Assembly: GCA_014804755.1 (NCBI GenBank)
Contig: JAAUZE010000011.1
Location: 18,588-58,526, forward strand
Length of the DNA: 39,939 nt
Source of the DNA: Lachnospiraceae bacterium
Lineage (GTDB): Bacteria > Bacillota > Clostridia > Lachnospirales > Lachnospiraceae
Direction: 5' to 3'
The notes below the pieces were generated by a model, which was not told the DNA's origin, made no database searches, and worked only from the letters and a program-made list of their open reading frames with translations. The position numbers were made by a program, and so were the translations under genes. Shown here in pieces: positions 32,649 through 39,939 of this stretch. Each line of letters starts with the position of its first letter. Positions within the stretch are counted from its first letter, which is position 1.

Positions 32649-33935
32649 TTATTGCAGCGGATTGATATAAAACTCATGAATATCCGTATAGCCTTCCGCC
32701 GCAAGCTGTTCTTTCTGGAACTTCTTGTTCTTATTCATCCGCGCGACAAGCACCTGTGTCCCGCTCTCACGCCGCTTCTGCGCGTCTGCGATCACCTCGC
32801 AGAGCCTCTCGGTAGGAAGTCCCTTCTCTAAGAGATACGCCTCTTTTTTCCCATTCGGAACGGTAAATCCTTTTTCCGTCAGAATCAGGATGATCCGCTC
32901 AAATCCGATGGAAAAACCGCATGCCGGAACATCGTTTCCCGTAAATTTCCCAACCATCTTATCGTATCGGCCGCCGCCCCCGCAGCTGATTCCCAATTCC
33001 GGCATCGCGATCTCAAAAATGGTTCCGGTATAGTAGGACATTCCCCGCACGAGCGTCGGGTCAAATACCAGCTCAAAATCCGAGCATTTCGTCGCGCCCA
33101 CTCCGGCAAGGATCTCCTTTAAGTTCTCAGAGACCTCCGGCTCCATCACGTCGCGAAGCTTCTCCGCAAGATAGGAAATCCCATCAGCTGCCTGCCCGAC
33201 TCCTGTAAACAGCTCAAGATAGCGTTCTACGCTCTCCTTTGCAAATCCGCTTTCCTCAAGCTCCGCCGCTACGCCTTCCGCTCCGATCTTGTCCATTTTA
33301 TCCAATATGATAAAGACCTGCTCGCATGCCTCCTCGGGAAAGCCGCTGTAAACTGCCATTGCCTTTAATATCCGCCTGTCATTGATGCGGATCTGAAAGC
33401 CGTGAAAACCTAACTTTCCGAGCGTCGTCGTCGTTGCCAGAATGAGCTCGATCTCTGCAAGATTCGTCGGCTCGCCCAAAATATCTATGTCGCACTGCAT
33501 AAACTGACGGTAACGGCCTTTCTGCGGTCTGTCCGCACGCCAGACATTCCCCATCTGCAATGCCTTAAAAGGAGACGGCAGCTCGTTTGCGTGGTTGGAA
33601 TAATAACGCACGAGTGGCACGGTCAGATCATAGCGTAATCCACCATCCGCAAGATCCACTTCGCCGGCCGACGTTCCCTCCCCTTTGTCTTCTCCTCCCT
33701 GAAGTGCGGCAGTAAGCTTCTCCCCGCGCTTTAAGATCTTGAAGATCAGCTTTTCGTTTTCCCCGCCCTGCTTATTTGTCAGATTTGCAATATTCTCCAC
33801 GCACGGCGTTTCGATAGAGGTAAACCCGAATTTTGCATAGGTTTCCTTGATCACACCGATCACATAATCCCTGACCTGCATCTCCGCAGGCAGAATATCC
33901 CTCATTCCCGTTACAGGCTTTTTGCTGAGTGCCAT
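32649..33935 (-). CDS. hisS: Histidyl-tRNA synthetase
   Basis: Class II synthetase charging tRNA-His. Motifs: GMRDILPAE near the N-terminus, RYDLTVPLVRY, motif 2 GNVWRADRPQKGRYRQFMQCD (short: RADRPQKGRYRQF), the histidine motifs RGMSYYTGTIFE and GGGGRYD, and motif 3 ACGFSIGFERI. I chose ATG 33935, 8 bases behind AAAGGAG, giving MALSKKPVTGMRD and 428 residues. A longer frame from 34004 starts directly after another GGAG and adds 23 basic residues; it is less likely but possible. No T-box leader is recognisable in the 138 bases upstream. Confidence 0.95.
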   Translation of the reverse strand: MALSKKPVTGMRDILPAEMQVRDYVIGVIKETYAKFGFTSIETPCVENIANLTNKQGGENEKLIFKILKRGEKLTAALQGGEDKGEGTSAGEVDLADGGLRYDLTVPLVRYYSNHANELPSPFKALQMGNVWRADRPQKGRYRQFMQCDIDILGEPTNLAEIELILATTTTLGKLGFHGFQIRINDRRILKAMAVYSGFPEEACEQVFIILDKMDKIGAEGVAAELEESGFAKESVERYLELFTGVGQAADGISYLAEKLRDVMEPEVSENLKEILAGVGATKCSDFELVFDPTLVRGMSYYTGTIFEIAMPELGISCGGGGRYDKMVGKFTGNDVPACGFSIGFERIILILTEKGFTVPNGKKEAYLLEKGLPTERLCEVIADAQKRRESGTQVLVARMNKNKKFQKEQLAAEGYTDIHEFYINPLQ

Positions 33936-34073
33936 TTTCTTTTCTCCTTTTATCCCGCTGTCCGAGCATGCGCTTTTCATCGTTATGCGCCATTTCTTCC
34001 GCATGCTCCTTTCAAGCGATAATCTTTACCTAAGACAGCGTTTTTTGTCAGTACATTAAATTCTACACTTTTT

Positions 34074-34493
34074 TTATTCCCGAAGCAAGCCCATATAATC
34101 AAAGACCGGGTACAAATAGCTTGCTCCAAACGTGCCAAGCATCTTCGGTCCCTCCACATCACGCCCCTGTTCCCGTAAAGCGATCAGGCTCTTTAAGGAC
34201 AGCTTTACCGTGGAACGGGTGATGGACTTACTCTTGCGGCTCACAAAAATTTCGTTTCCTTTCACGCCATAGCAGTATTCTAAGCCCTTTGCCGTCGTAA
34301 AGCTTTTTCCCTGCAGCAGACGGATCAATTCCCACATCGGGCGTTCCATCTCTTTTAGCTTCTGCTCCTCGGAAAGGGAATCGTCTTTTAAGAGCGCACG
34401 GAGCGTCTTCAGATAGTTCTCCTGTTCTGCGCCCTCCGCCACCCGGTGCAGCACTCCTTCCTCTGCGATTCTTTCATCCATGCGCTCCATATC
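34074..34493 (-). CDS. Small protein of unknown function
   Basis: 139 residues from ATG 34493, behind GGGGAGG at 9 bases. The N-terminal half is acidic and helical. The C-terminal half has a distinctive block: AKGLEYCYGVKGNEIFVSRK, then KSITRSTVKLSLKSL, then GPKMLGTFGASYLYPVF. Similar blocks seem familiar from unnamed Lachnospiraceae proteins, but I cannot assign a function. No signal peptide, membrane helix or metal motif. A longer frame would start at a TTG inside the terminator stem at 34585-34601 and is not used. It lies between the surface-protein terminator and hisS. Confidence 0.7.
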   Translation of the reverse strand, partial: DMERMDERIAEEGVLHRVAEGAEQENYLKTLRALLKDDSLSEEQKLKEMERPMWELIRLLQGKSFTTAKGLEYCYGVKGNEIFVSRKSKSITRSTVKLSLKSLIALREQGRDVEGPKMLGTFGASYLYPVFDYMGLLRE

Positions 34494-34584
34494 CCGTAAC
34501 CTCCCCGCATTTCCGCACTGCCCGGCAGCACGGAAATCGAATTCTCTCCAAGAACCATCATATTTTTGTATCAGGAAAAAGTCA

Positions 34585-34632
34585 ATAAGAAAAACCAATA
34601 GGACTCCACATGAGACTATTGGTTTTTCTTAT
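34585..34632 (-). terminator. Terminator of the surface-protein gene
   Basis: A perfect 17-bp stem: left arm 34585-34601 (ATAAGAAAAACCAATAG), right arm 34616-34632, 14-base loop. On the minus strand the descending arm contains TTTTTCTTAT and is followed by a further T-run. It lies 18 bases after the surface-protein stop. The very A/T-rich stem also gives a U-rich end on the plus strand. Confidence 0.85.
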
Positions 34633-34649
34633 GATTGCGTTATTTTGAA

Positions 34650-37600
34650 TTAATATGCTCCCGCCCGTCTCTTATCTTTGTCCTTTTTCCTGCGCAGGAC
34701 AAGGATCATGATCATCATCACTGCCACAACGACCGCCATCCAGATAAAGCAGCAGATACCGAGGAATGTCGGGCAGATATGGCATAAGCTGCACGTATTC
34801 CCTTTTCCCCCTGTCTGCACATAAGCGATCGCATAGCTTGAGAACATCTCCGTTCTGATCGTAATCGTATTCTGCTCGTCGTCCATGTCTCGCATCAGCG
34901 TGTACTTGCCTTCATGGGCGCGAATGATATAGTATGTTCTGTCTTTTTCCTGCAATTCTTCAGGAATCCCGATGATCACTTCCAACGGTTCTCTCGTCTC
35001 TGAAATCGCGTTCCAGTCGCCTGCCCCAATCTTTATATACACGGAGAGGTCAACATGCATACCAAGTATCAGCCCCGGTACTTCCTTTTGATATTCCTCC
35101 ATGCCGTCTTCTATTACTTCTTTATCCTGCTGCGGCACATTGTCCGAAATATCCTTTACCTCAATTCTCACTTCTATGGTTTCGCCATTCTCTGCAAGCT
35201 CTGACTGCTCCGGTGTCAGAACCGCATTTGCTACTGCTATGGTATCTGCCACTCCTGCTGTATATACCTCATCTTTACATACTATCGATACGCTGATTTC
35301 ACCGTTTCCAAGATTCAGCGCTGTACTTGTACTTGTCATACCGTTCACATTGCCTGTTGTAATCGGCTCGCCCGATATGGTGATTCTGCCATTGTCTATG
35401 GAAACAGGAATGGTCTGAACCTCTTCTGTCTCCGGCAGCTGCTCTGTCTCTGTTTCCGCCGGCTGCTCTTTCTTCGTTTCCGCCGGCTGCCCTGTCGGCT
35501 CCGATGTCTCGGTGCTTTCCGCCTTCCTGGTATCCTCCGTCCGACTGTTATCCGACATGCTTGATACCGTTCCCGGTCTATCGTCCGGCGTTTCAGTTTG
35601 CCGCGACACTTCCTGTGGGTCCGCAGGGCTTGACGGCTGCAGCGTTTCTGCCGGCTGCGGGGTCGATTGTGGTATTGGCTGCGACGATTCTGTCTGCTCC
35701 GGTGTCAGCTGCGGCGGCGTCTGCGGTGTCGGCTGTGGCGTCGTCTGCGGGGTTGGCTGCGGCGTCGCCTGCGGGGTTGGCTGCGGCGTCGCCAGCGGGG
35801 TTGGCTGCGACGTCGGCTGTGGTGTTGGCTGCGGCGGCGTCTGTGGTGTTGGCTGCGGGGTTCCCGTCGGCTGCGGCGTCCCTGTCGGCTGAGCATCGAT
35901 TTCCCTCCTATAACCACAATCATTACAGCACGCATCCGTGTCATTGTCATAACGATGGTTATTTGCCGTATCCTTTACATCACAGCGGGAGCACCCTTTC
36001 CAATGTCCATTCTCATCAAACTGATATTCCCCGCTGAAATCATGTCCTAATGCCGCGATCTCAATGTCTGACTTTGCAATCTCAGTCGTGCAGGCGCTGT
36101 CTGAAAACCACTTCCCACAGGCACAAATGTAATATGCCTTCCTTCCGGCATCCGTACAGGTTGGCGCTACTGCATTTTGCAATGTTCCGCTATGAGTATG
36201 CACTTTTATTGTCTGTGTTACCGTAACACTGTTTCCCGCATGGTCTGCCGCTGTCACGGTAATGAGCGTTTCTCCCGCAGGAATCTCACTTGCCGGAATT
36301 GTAAAGCTGTCATTTACCACCATACTTGTTGTATCGTCATGGTTTACTGTTATTACACTGCCGTTTCCTATCTGATAACTGATAGAAGCAATTCCACTGG
36401 AAATTGCATTGTCCTTGTTATCCGTTACGGTCACGGTCATATCCGGAGCCGTTTTGTACTCTCCCGCCTGCACCATATCGGCATTTTCCGGTTTCCATGT
36501 AATCTGCGGTGCATGATCCTCAATGATAATGCCGGTTGCACCTAAGCTTGTTCCCACGTTCACGCCTGCCGATGTGTTTCCGTCCTTATCGGTGCAGGTA
36601 ATCGCAATCGTTCCCTTAAAGTCAGCAGAAACGGTAATCGTTGCTTTGCCGTTCGCAATCGCTGATGTCTTTGTACTTGCCGTACCGCCCTCCGGTGTCA
36701 TAATATAAGTAATCTGATCTGTCCCACTGCCTTCTTCTGTTACAGGCACCGTTATGATCAGGCTTTTCCTGCCGACCAGCCATTGTCCGAATTTTTCCGG
36801 CTGATAGCTATATCCCAACGTACCGATGACAGGAGCAATATTGTCCTTCCATTGCGCGTACAGCGTAACATCGTCCGTAATCTGAAAGGTATCGCCCGCC
36901 TGATAAGTCGTGCCCGTACCGTCCGCTTTGGTGTTCCAGCCCTGAAAGCGATAGCCGTCGCGTTCTAAGCCGTCTCCCGGCTGTACCGTGATACGATCCC
37001 CCACAATATATTCATTGCTGTCCGATACATCTCCTCTGCCTCCGTTTGCGGCATACGTCACATAAAGCTCATAACCTGGATCCGTTGTGGTCAGGATAAT
37101 CTGGTTATTTTCCGCATCCAGCTTGGCATACCATACAGTGCCGGATGTGCCGATATCGGTAAACAATATCTTCTTCATATCCTTCTCTTGTAATCTGTAT
37201 CCATCCACGCCTTCCGCAATCACTCTGCCTTCCTCCGCCTGCAAATAAAGTGCAAGAGGATATTTTAATTCAGAACTGATCTGTGCTTTTCTTACTGCGC
37301 TACTCGACAAGCCAAGAAATACACCGTCCGTACCGGAACCGGCAACACCGTCCCCACAAAACTGCGCATTACCAGACAGACTGATAACCGTATCAGCCGC
37401 ATTTTCAGAGGAATAAAACACTGCACCGCTGCCTGTATAGCCCGAATAAGTGCTTTTATTTCCCTGAAAATATCCGCCATACAGATACGTTTCCGTACCT
37501 TCCAGACCGGCATTGTAAATACAGCCGCCTCTTCCTTGGGATGTATTGTTCATAAAACTGCCGCCGTAAATTTCCACTTTAGATTTTCTGTTATATATAA

Positions 37601-39224
37601 ATCCACCACCATAAGATGATGAAGTGCTTGATATTGTGCTGTTTTCCCGGTAAGTGCCGTCGTTAATAATCAAATTGCTGCTATTAGCCAGATAGATTGC
37701 ACCCCCATAACTTGTTGCTTGACAGTTCTCAATCACAGCTTTTCCAAAAACGGCACTGCTGCCATCTAAGTTAAGGACAGCACCCTGGCTGGAGCCTTTG
37801 ATACAGTAATGAATCCGGCACCCGTCGCCCAATGTTACCTGCCCGCCGGAAACATCTATCATAGAATAGGACGAAGACAAAGACGCACCGTCTACCTCAA
37901 TATTCTGCAATGTTAGATTTCCGCCTGACACGCTAAAATAGGCCGAAGTATTACCCCGTACAAGCTTTCCGCCGCCCTCTATGATCACATCACCGCTGAC
38001 GGTAAGCCGTCCCGTCACAGTTACCGTGACCCCAGGAAGAATCGTGTAGGTTCCGGCTGTCAGCGTCTGCGCATCCCACTCCTGATCGGCGGATATCTCT
38101 CCCGGAGCTGCCGTAACTGCTGCCGCCATCACCATGCTATTTTCCGAGAACCATCCTGCAAACTCCACCCATGCCGTCAGTCTTGTCCGCTCTTCTTCTG
38201 GAATCTGTGTCTGCTGTTCTTCCGTCAACGCCGCATATTCTTCCCAGATGGCAAGCGCCTCTCCTGCATATTCATACAGTTTTTCTTCCCACTGTGCATA
38301 GCTTTTCGTATCCGTTTCCATATCCGGCTCTGCGGCAAGGTATTCCTCCAAATAAGGTAATACCGCTATCCTGTCAAGCAATGACTGTATCAACCTATCT
38401 GTATCGCCATCTTGTACCGTTACCGTAATTTGAGGCAGACTGACACCCTCTGCCAGCATATAGCCTTCCGGCAGAACAGCGGTAAAAATATAAACTCCCT
38501 CTATATTTCCGTCATACCCCGGCTCGGACCGCCATGTAACATTCTCTATCATGAGCATCTGCCGTTGTTTTTTCGTATCCGGTGTACTCTCTATTGTATT
38601 TACCTCTATCATGTTTTCCGCCCGATATTCAGGCAGGGAAACAGTGTGGGTCTCCTCCGGCACATCTGCTTCTTCCGGCACGTCCGTTTCTCCTGTGTCA
38701 GCGTCCTCTTCCACGGCTCCCTCCGACTGCGCTTCTTCGCTCTCTGTGTCGGTGTTTTCTTCCTCGCTGTCGGACTTCCCCGGCTGCTCTTCCTGTACTT
38801 CCTGATCTTTCTCGTCCTCTATGCCGGCATTTTCTTCCCCGCTGCCGGTTTCCTCCGTATTGCCCTGCTCTGTATTTTCCTCTTTGTTTTCGTCGCTTTC
38901 TTCCACATGATCGTCTTTGACTGACGGATCCGCTTCTTCCCTGTCAGACATTTCCCCTGCGACTGCTTCCAATGCAACAGGCAGCGTCAGTTCTTCCAGT
39001 TCCGTTCCCACCGGAACGATCTGCTTTGCTGCATCCTTCGGCAGCTCCGAAAAGCCAAAAATGTACAGCCTGTCCCCTGTTTCCTGTTCTTCTATCGCAA
39101 GAACAGACAGTGTTGTCGGTATGTTCGGATAAGTAGTAACCAACAGACAGACGCTCAGTATGGCCGCTGTGATACGCAGCAGTCTTCCTCCTTTTGGTTT
39201 TATCCCTGCACGTTGTTCCTCCAT
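34650..39224 (-). CDS. Large multidomain surface protein with beta-helix, InlB repeat, PT repeats and C-terminal anchor
   Basis: 1524 residues, exported and probably held in the membrane or wall. In order: a basic start and signal peptide (about 1-43); an acidic Glu/Asp/Thr stretch (about 90-195); a mixed region; a Gly/Ser/Asn-rich right-handed beta-helix (about 378-630: SGGAIYLANSSNLIINDG-type rungs, short quote GGAIYLANSSN); an InlB/Flg_new B-repeat (about 720-792: YVTYAANGG to DVTLYAQW); two Ig-like domains (about 795-1000); a Cys/His region with repeated CxxC pairs (about 1005-1110); Pro-Thr-Gln repeats (about 1112-1175); a Thr/Glu linker; a folded C-terminal domain (about 1268-1465); then CSLCHICPTFLGICCFIW, a membrane helix and a basic tail KRRAGAY. 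No LPXTG. ATG 39224 lies 8 bases after GGGGAGG. A role in adhesion or glycan binding is inferred, not shown. Confidence 0.9.
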   Translation of the reverse strand: MEEQRAGIKPKGGRLLRITAAILSVCLLVTTYPNIPTTLSVLAIEEQETGDRLYIFGFSELPKDAAKQIVPVGTELEELTLPVALEAVAGEMSDREEADPSVKDDHVEESDENKEENTEQGNTEETGSGEENAGIEDEKDQEVQEEQPGKSDSEEENTDTESEEAQSEGAVEEDADTGETDVPEEADVPEETHTVSLPEYRAENMIEVNTIESTPDTKKQRQMLMIENVTWRSEPGYDGNIEGVYIFTAVLPEGYMLAEGVSLPQITVTVQDGDTDRLIQSLLDRIAVLPYLEEYLAAEPDMETDTKSYAQWEEKLYEYAGEALAIWEEYAALTEEQQTQIPEEERTRLTAWVEFAGWFSENSMVMAAAVTAAPGEISADQEWDAQTLTAGTYTILPGVTVTVTGRLTVSGDVIIEGGGKLVRGNTSAYFSVSGGNLTLQNIEVDGASLSSSYSMIDVSGGQVTLGDGCRIHYCIKGSSQGAVLNLDGSSAVFGKAVIENCQATSYGGAIYLANSSNLIINDGTYRENSTISSTSSSYGGGFIYNRKSKVEIYGGSFMNNTSQGRGGCIYNAGLEGTETYLYGGYFQGNKSTYSGYTGSGAVFYSSENAADTVISLSGNAQFCGDGVAGSGTDGVFLGLSSSAVRKAQISSELKYPLALYLQAEEGRVIAEGVDGYRLQEKDMKKILFTDIGTSGTVWYAKLDAENNQIILTTTDPGYELYVTYAANGGRGDVSDSNEYIVGDRITVQPGDGLERDGYRFQGWNTKADGTGTTYQAGDTFQITDDVTLYAQWKDNIAPVIGTLGYSYQPEKFGQWLVGRKSLIITVPVTEEGSGTDQITYIMTPEGGTASTKTSAIANGKATITVSADFKGTIAITCTDKDGNTSAGVNVGTSLGATGIIIEDHAPQITWKPENADMVQAGEYKTAPDMTVTVTDNKDNAISSGIASISYQIGNGSVITVNHDDTTSMVVNDSFTIPASEIPAGETLITVTAADHAGNSVTVTQTIKVHTHSGTLQNAVAPTCTDAGRKAYYICACGKWFSDSACTTEIAKSDIEIAALGHDFSGEYQFDENGHWKGCSRCDVKDTANNHRYDNDTDACCNDCGYRREIDAQPTGTPQPTGTPQPTPQTPPQPTPQPTSQPTPLATPQPTPQATPQPTPQTTPQPTPQTPPQLTPEQTESSQPIPQSTPQPAETLQPSSPADPQEVSRQTETPDDRPGTVSSMSDNSRTEDTRKAESTETSEPTGQPAETKKEQPAETETEQLPETEEVQTIPVSIDNGRITISGEPITTGNVNGMTSTSTALNLGNGEISVSIVCKDEVYTAGVADTIAVANAVLTPEQSELAENGETIEVRIEVKDISDNVPQQDKEVIEDGMEEYQKEVPGLILGMHVDLSVYIKIGAGDWNAISETREPLEVIIGIPEELQEKDRTYYIIRAHEGKYTLMRDMDDEQNTITIRTEMFSSYAIAYVQTGGKGNTCSLCHICPTFLGICCFIWMAVVVAVMMIMILVLRRKKDKDKRRAGAY
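35700..35890 (-). repeat. Tandem DNA repeats encoding Pro-Thr-Gln stalk
   Basis: About 190 bases of imperfect 12- and 24-base units built from GGCTGCGGCGTC and GGCTGCGGGGTT variants (plus-strand view), encoding QPTPQ-type units on the minus strand. The units are multiples of three, so slippage would change stalk length without breaking the frame. The plus strand of the same DNA gives a false Cys/Gly-rich open frame. Confidence 0.85.
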
Positions 39225-39279
39225 TTTATATACCTCCCCTATTGCATAAACGCTTACCTTATATCGCCGTTTACTTTGT

Positions 39280-39331
39280 AAAAAAAAGCCATTCGGTGTT
39301 TGCGAAACCGGTTCGCAACTGCCTATTGGCT
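39280..39331 (-). terminator. Terminator-like hairpin in the surface-protein leader
   Basis: On the minus strand, imperfect arms (AGCCA ... TGGCT outer, TTGCGAA / TTCGCAA inner, spanning 39331-39287) are followed by T8 (39287-39280). It lies 56 bases before the surface-protein ATG and directly after a TATAAT. It could be an attenuator in the leader or the end of a transcript from further right. Confidence 0.6.
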
Positions 39332-39332
39332 C

Positions 39333-39361
39333 ATTATAATATAAACATCATAATTTTTAAC
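39333..39361 (-). promoter_or_regulatory. Promoter of the surface-protein gene
   Basis: A perfect TATAAT (39338-39333) with an A/T-rich 17-base spacer and a weak -35, GTTAAA (39361-39356). The weak -35 suits an activator-dependent start. The predicted start site falls inside the first arm of the following hairpin. Confidence 0.55.
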
Positions 39362-39370
39362 CGTTTCGAC

Positions 39371-39404
39371 ACGGTTCGCACTTTTTTAGGTACCATTCGC
39401 ACCT
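39371..39404. promoter_or_regulatory. Direct repeats upstream of the surface-protein promoter
   Basis: ACGGTTCGCACTT (39371-39383) and ACCATTCGCACCT (39392-39404) are direct repeats exactly 21 bp apart, about 10-43 bases upstream of the -35. A third TTCGCA (39312-39317) lies 63 bp, three times 21, from the first. Two-turn spacing is typical of sites for dimeric activators such as LytTR-type regulators. The regulator is unknown. Confidence 0.45.
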
Positions 39405-39439
39405 GTCTCACGCAGATTACAAATTCCTTCTGCCATACG

Positions 39440-39568
39440 GATTCATTTCTGCTGATTGGGAAAAGCTATCAGATCATGTCGGATGGTTCCATCGCGCAGA
39501 TTCCCGTCAAAAAGCGCAATACAATCCTCGCTTATATCGAACAATGGAACAAGAAACAGGAGCGATAA
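39440..39568 (+). pseudogene. Orphan C-terminal coding fragment
   Basis: A plus-strand frame with protein-like composition: DSFLLIGKSYQIMSDGS, then IAQIPVKKRNTILAYIEQ, ending KKQER at TAA 39566-39568. The first ATG in the good part (39476) gives only 30 residues and has no ribosome site. Upstream the same frame runs into the surface-protein promoter and looks non-coding. It may be the tail of a lost gene; the DG-x-P-x-KR-x-L pattern faintly recalls DUF2087 domains. Low certainty. Confidence 0.3.
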
Positions 39569-39692
39569 CCAAAGCTATTCTCACATATCCCTTAATTATC
39601 ACAAATAAATGCGGCTCCTTTTATACATAATGCCGGAGTTTTTCCCTTTTCATGCTTCTTTTTTTCTTCCCATTCTTTGTGAAAAATGCACA

Positions 39693-39722
39693 TTGTCAAA
39701 ATGTTCTCCCCTCTGCTACACT
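39693..39722 (+). promoter_or_regulatory. Promoter of a possible small RNA
   Basis: TTGTCA (39693-39698), an 18-base spacer and TACACT (39717-39722) on the plus strand, five and four of six matches to consensus. The predicted start is near 39729, just before a row of hairpins. Confidence 0.5.
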
Positions 39723-39728
39723 TGTCTT

Positions 39729-39808
39729 AACTGAATTGTCCGTGATCCGGACATACGGCTGTGGGTTCTCTCACATGCGGCTGCGGACTGCACCGCATTC
39801 TTTTTCTC
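39729..39808 (+). ncRNA. Candidate small structured RNA or leader
   Basis: About 80 bases with no credible open frame and three consecutive hairpins: TGTCCG-TGATC-CGGACA (39737-39753), GTGGG-TTCT-CTCAC (39761-39774) and ATGCGG ... CCGCAT (39775-39798), the last followed by TTCTTTTTCTC like an intrinsic terminator. A promoter fits directly upstream. It may be a free-standing small RNA or a terminator-type leader for a gene beyond the window edge. No known riboswitch class is recognised. Confidence 0.4.
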
Positions 39809-39939
39809 ACTTCTGATTTATTCATTGACAGGCAGCAGCTTCGAAGCACGGAGCTCTGCGGCTTCCCTAACACAGAACGCCCGACTGCATGCTTTCAATT
39901 GACTGATGCTTCTCGCTTTTGCTCCCTGTCCACACTTCT
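39809..39939. other. Right-edge sequence without a recognised gene
   Basis: 131 bases. It includes a 10-bp perfect palindrome, GCTTCGAAGC, near 39838-39848. A minus-strand frame of about 40 codons open to the edge and stopping at 39818 has no family resemblance. I cannot assign anything here. Confidence 0.3.

Noticed and set aside
33936-34073. T-box or other riboswitch before hisS
   Set aside because: Too short, with no T-box core sequence and no terminator in the leader.
35512-35892. Plus-strand open frame rich in CGVGC repeats, like a cysteine-rich or metallothionein protein
   Set aside because: It is the antisense of the Pro-Thr-Gln repeat DNA of the surface protein; its regularity comes from the minus-strand codons, and it has no ribosome site.
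39818-39939. Minus-strand frame open at the right edge, about 40 codons
   Set aside because: Arg/Ser/Ala-rich without recognisable features; overlap with palindromes makes chance openness likely, though a real partial gene cannot be excluded.

Overview
The window looks like chromosomal DNA of an anaerobic, Gram-positive Lachnospiraceae/Clostridia bacterium. Evidence for this is the fused SecDF, the SCIFF peptide with its radical-SAM maturase, a PASTA kinase/PP2C phosphatase pair inside a priA-def-fmt-rsmB-rlmN cluster, a SpoVB-type flippase, strong AGGAGG-type ribosome sites, mid-range G+C, and a large InlB-repeat/PT-repeat surface protein. Nearly every gene is on the minus strand; the clear exception is a CorC/HlyC-type membrane protein at 22301-23596. 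No tRNA, rRNA, CRISPR array, transposase or phage gene was seen.

Right to left, in the direction of transcription. 39.9-34.0 kb holds a possible small RNA, a 1524-residue surface protein with an unusual promoter/terminator leader, and a small unrecognised protein. 33.9-30.0 kb holds hisS, aspS and a divergent thyX. 29.9-25.5 kb is an aspartate-family module: an HTH-ACT regulator, homoserine dehydrogenase, a phosphoglycerate-mutase-like protein that is probably the homoserine kinase, and aspartate kinase. 25.3-23.6 kb is a SpoVB-like flippase that shares a bidirectional terminator with the CorC-like gene. 22.2-19.8 kb is the ranthipeptide locus: a TIGR04086-type membrane protein, the 47-residue six-cysteine precursor scfA, and the maturase scfB. 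19.6-15.5 kb is secDF-recJ, closed by a strong terminator. 15.2-2.2 kb is a long housekeeping run, murE-priA-def-fmt-yugP-like-rsmB-rlmN, then a new promoter and prpC-prkC-rsgA-rpe. It covers wall precursor synthesis, replication restart, N-formyl-methionine handling, ribosome modification and Ser/Thr signalling. At 2.2-0.3 kb, where thiN often sits, there is an AT-rich GT-C glycosyltransferase whose reading frame appears broken at a run of six G.

The least expected signals are non-coding. At least five minus-strand intergenic gaps carry tandem short palindromes whose stems differ while their layout is kept, and two of them (near 3.9 and 19.8 kb) look like diverged copies with compensatory changes. 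Three hairpins separate the ranthipeptide precursor from its maturase. The surface-protein gene has a promoter immediately followed by a terminator-like hairpin, with direct repeats 21 bp apart upstream. A promoter, three hairpins and a T-rich tail at 39.69-39.81 kb may be a small RNA of about 80 nt.

Start codons were chosen by ribosome-site fit and family alignment from memory. No database search was possible, so product names rest on motifs and recognised family resemblance.
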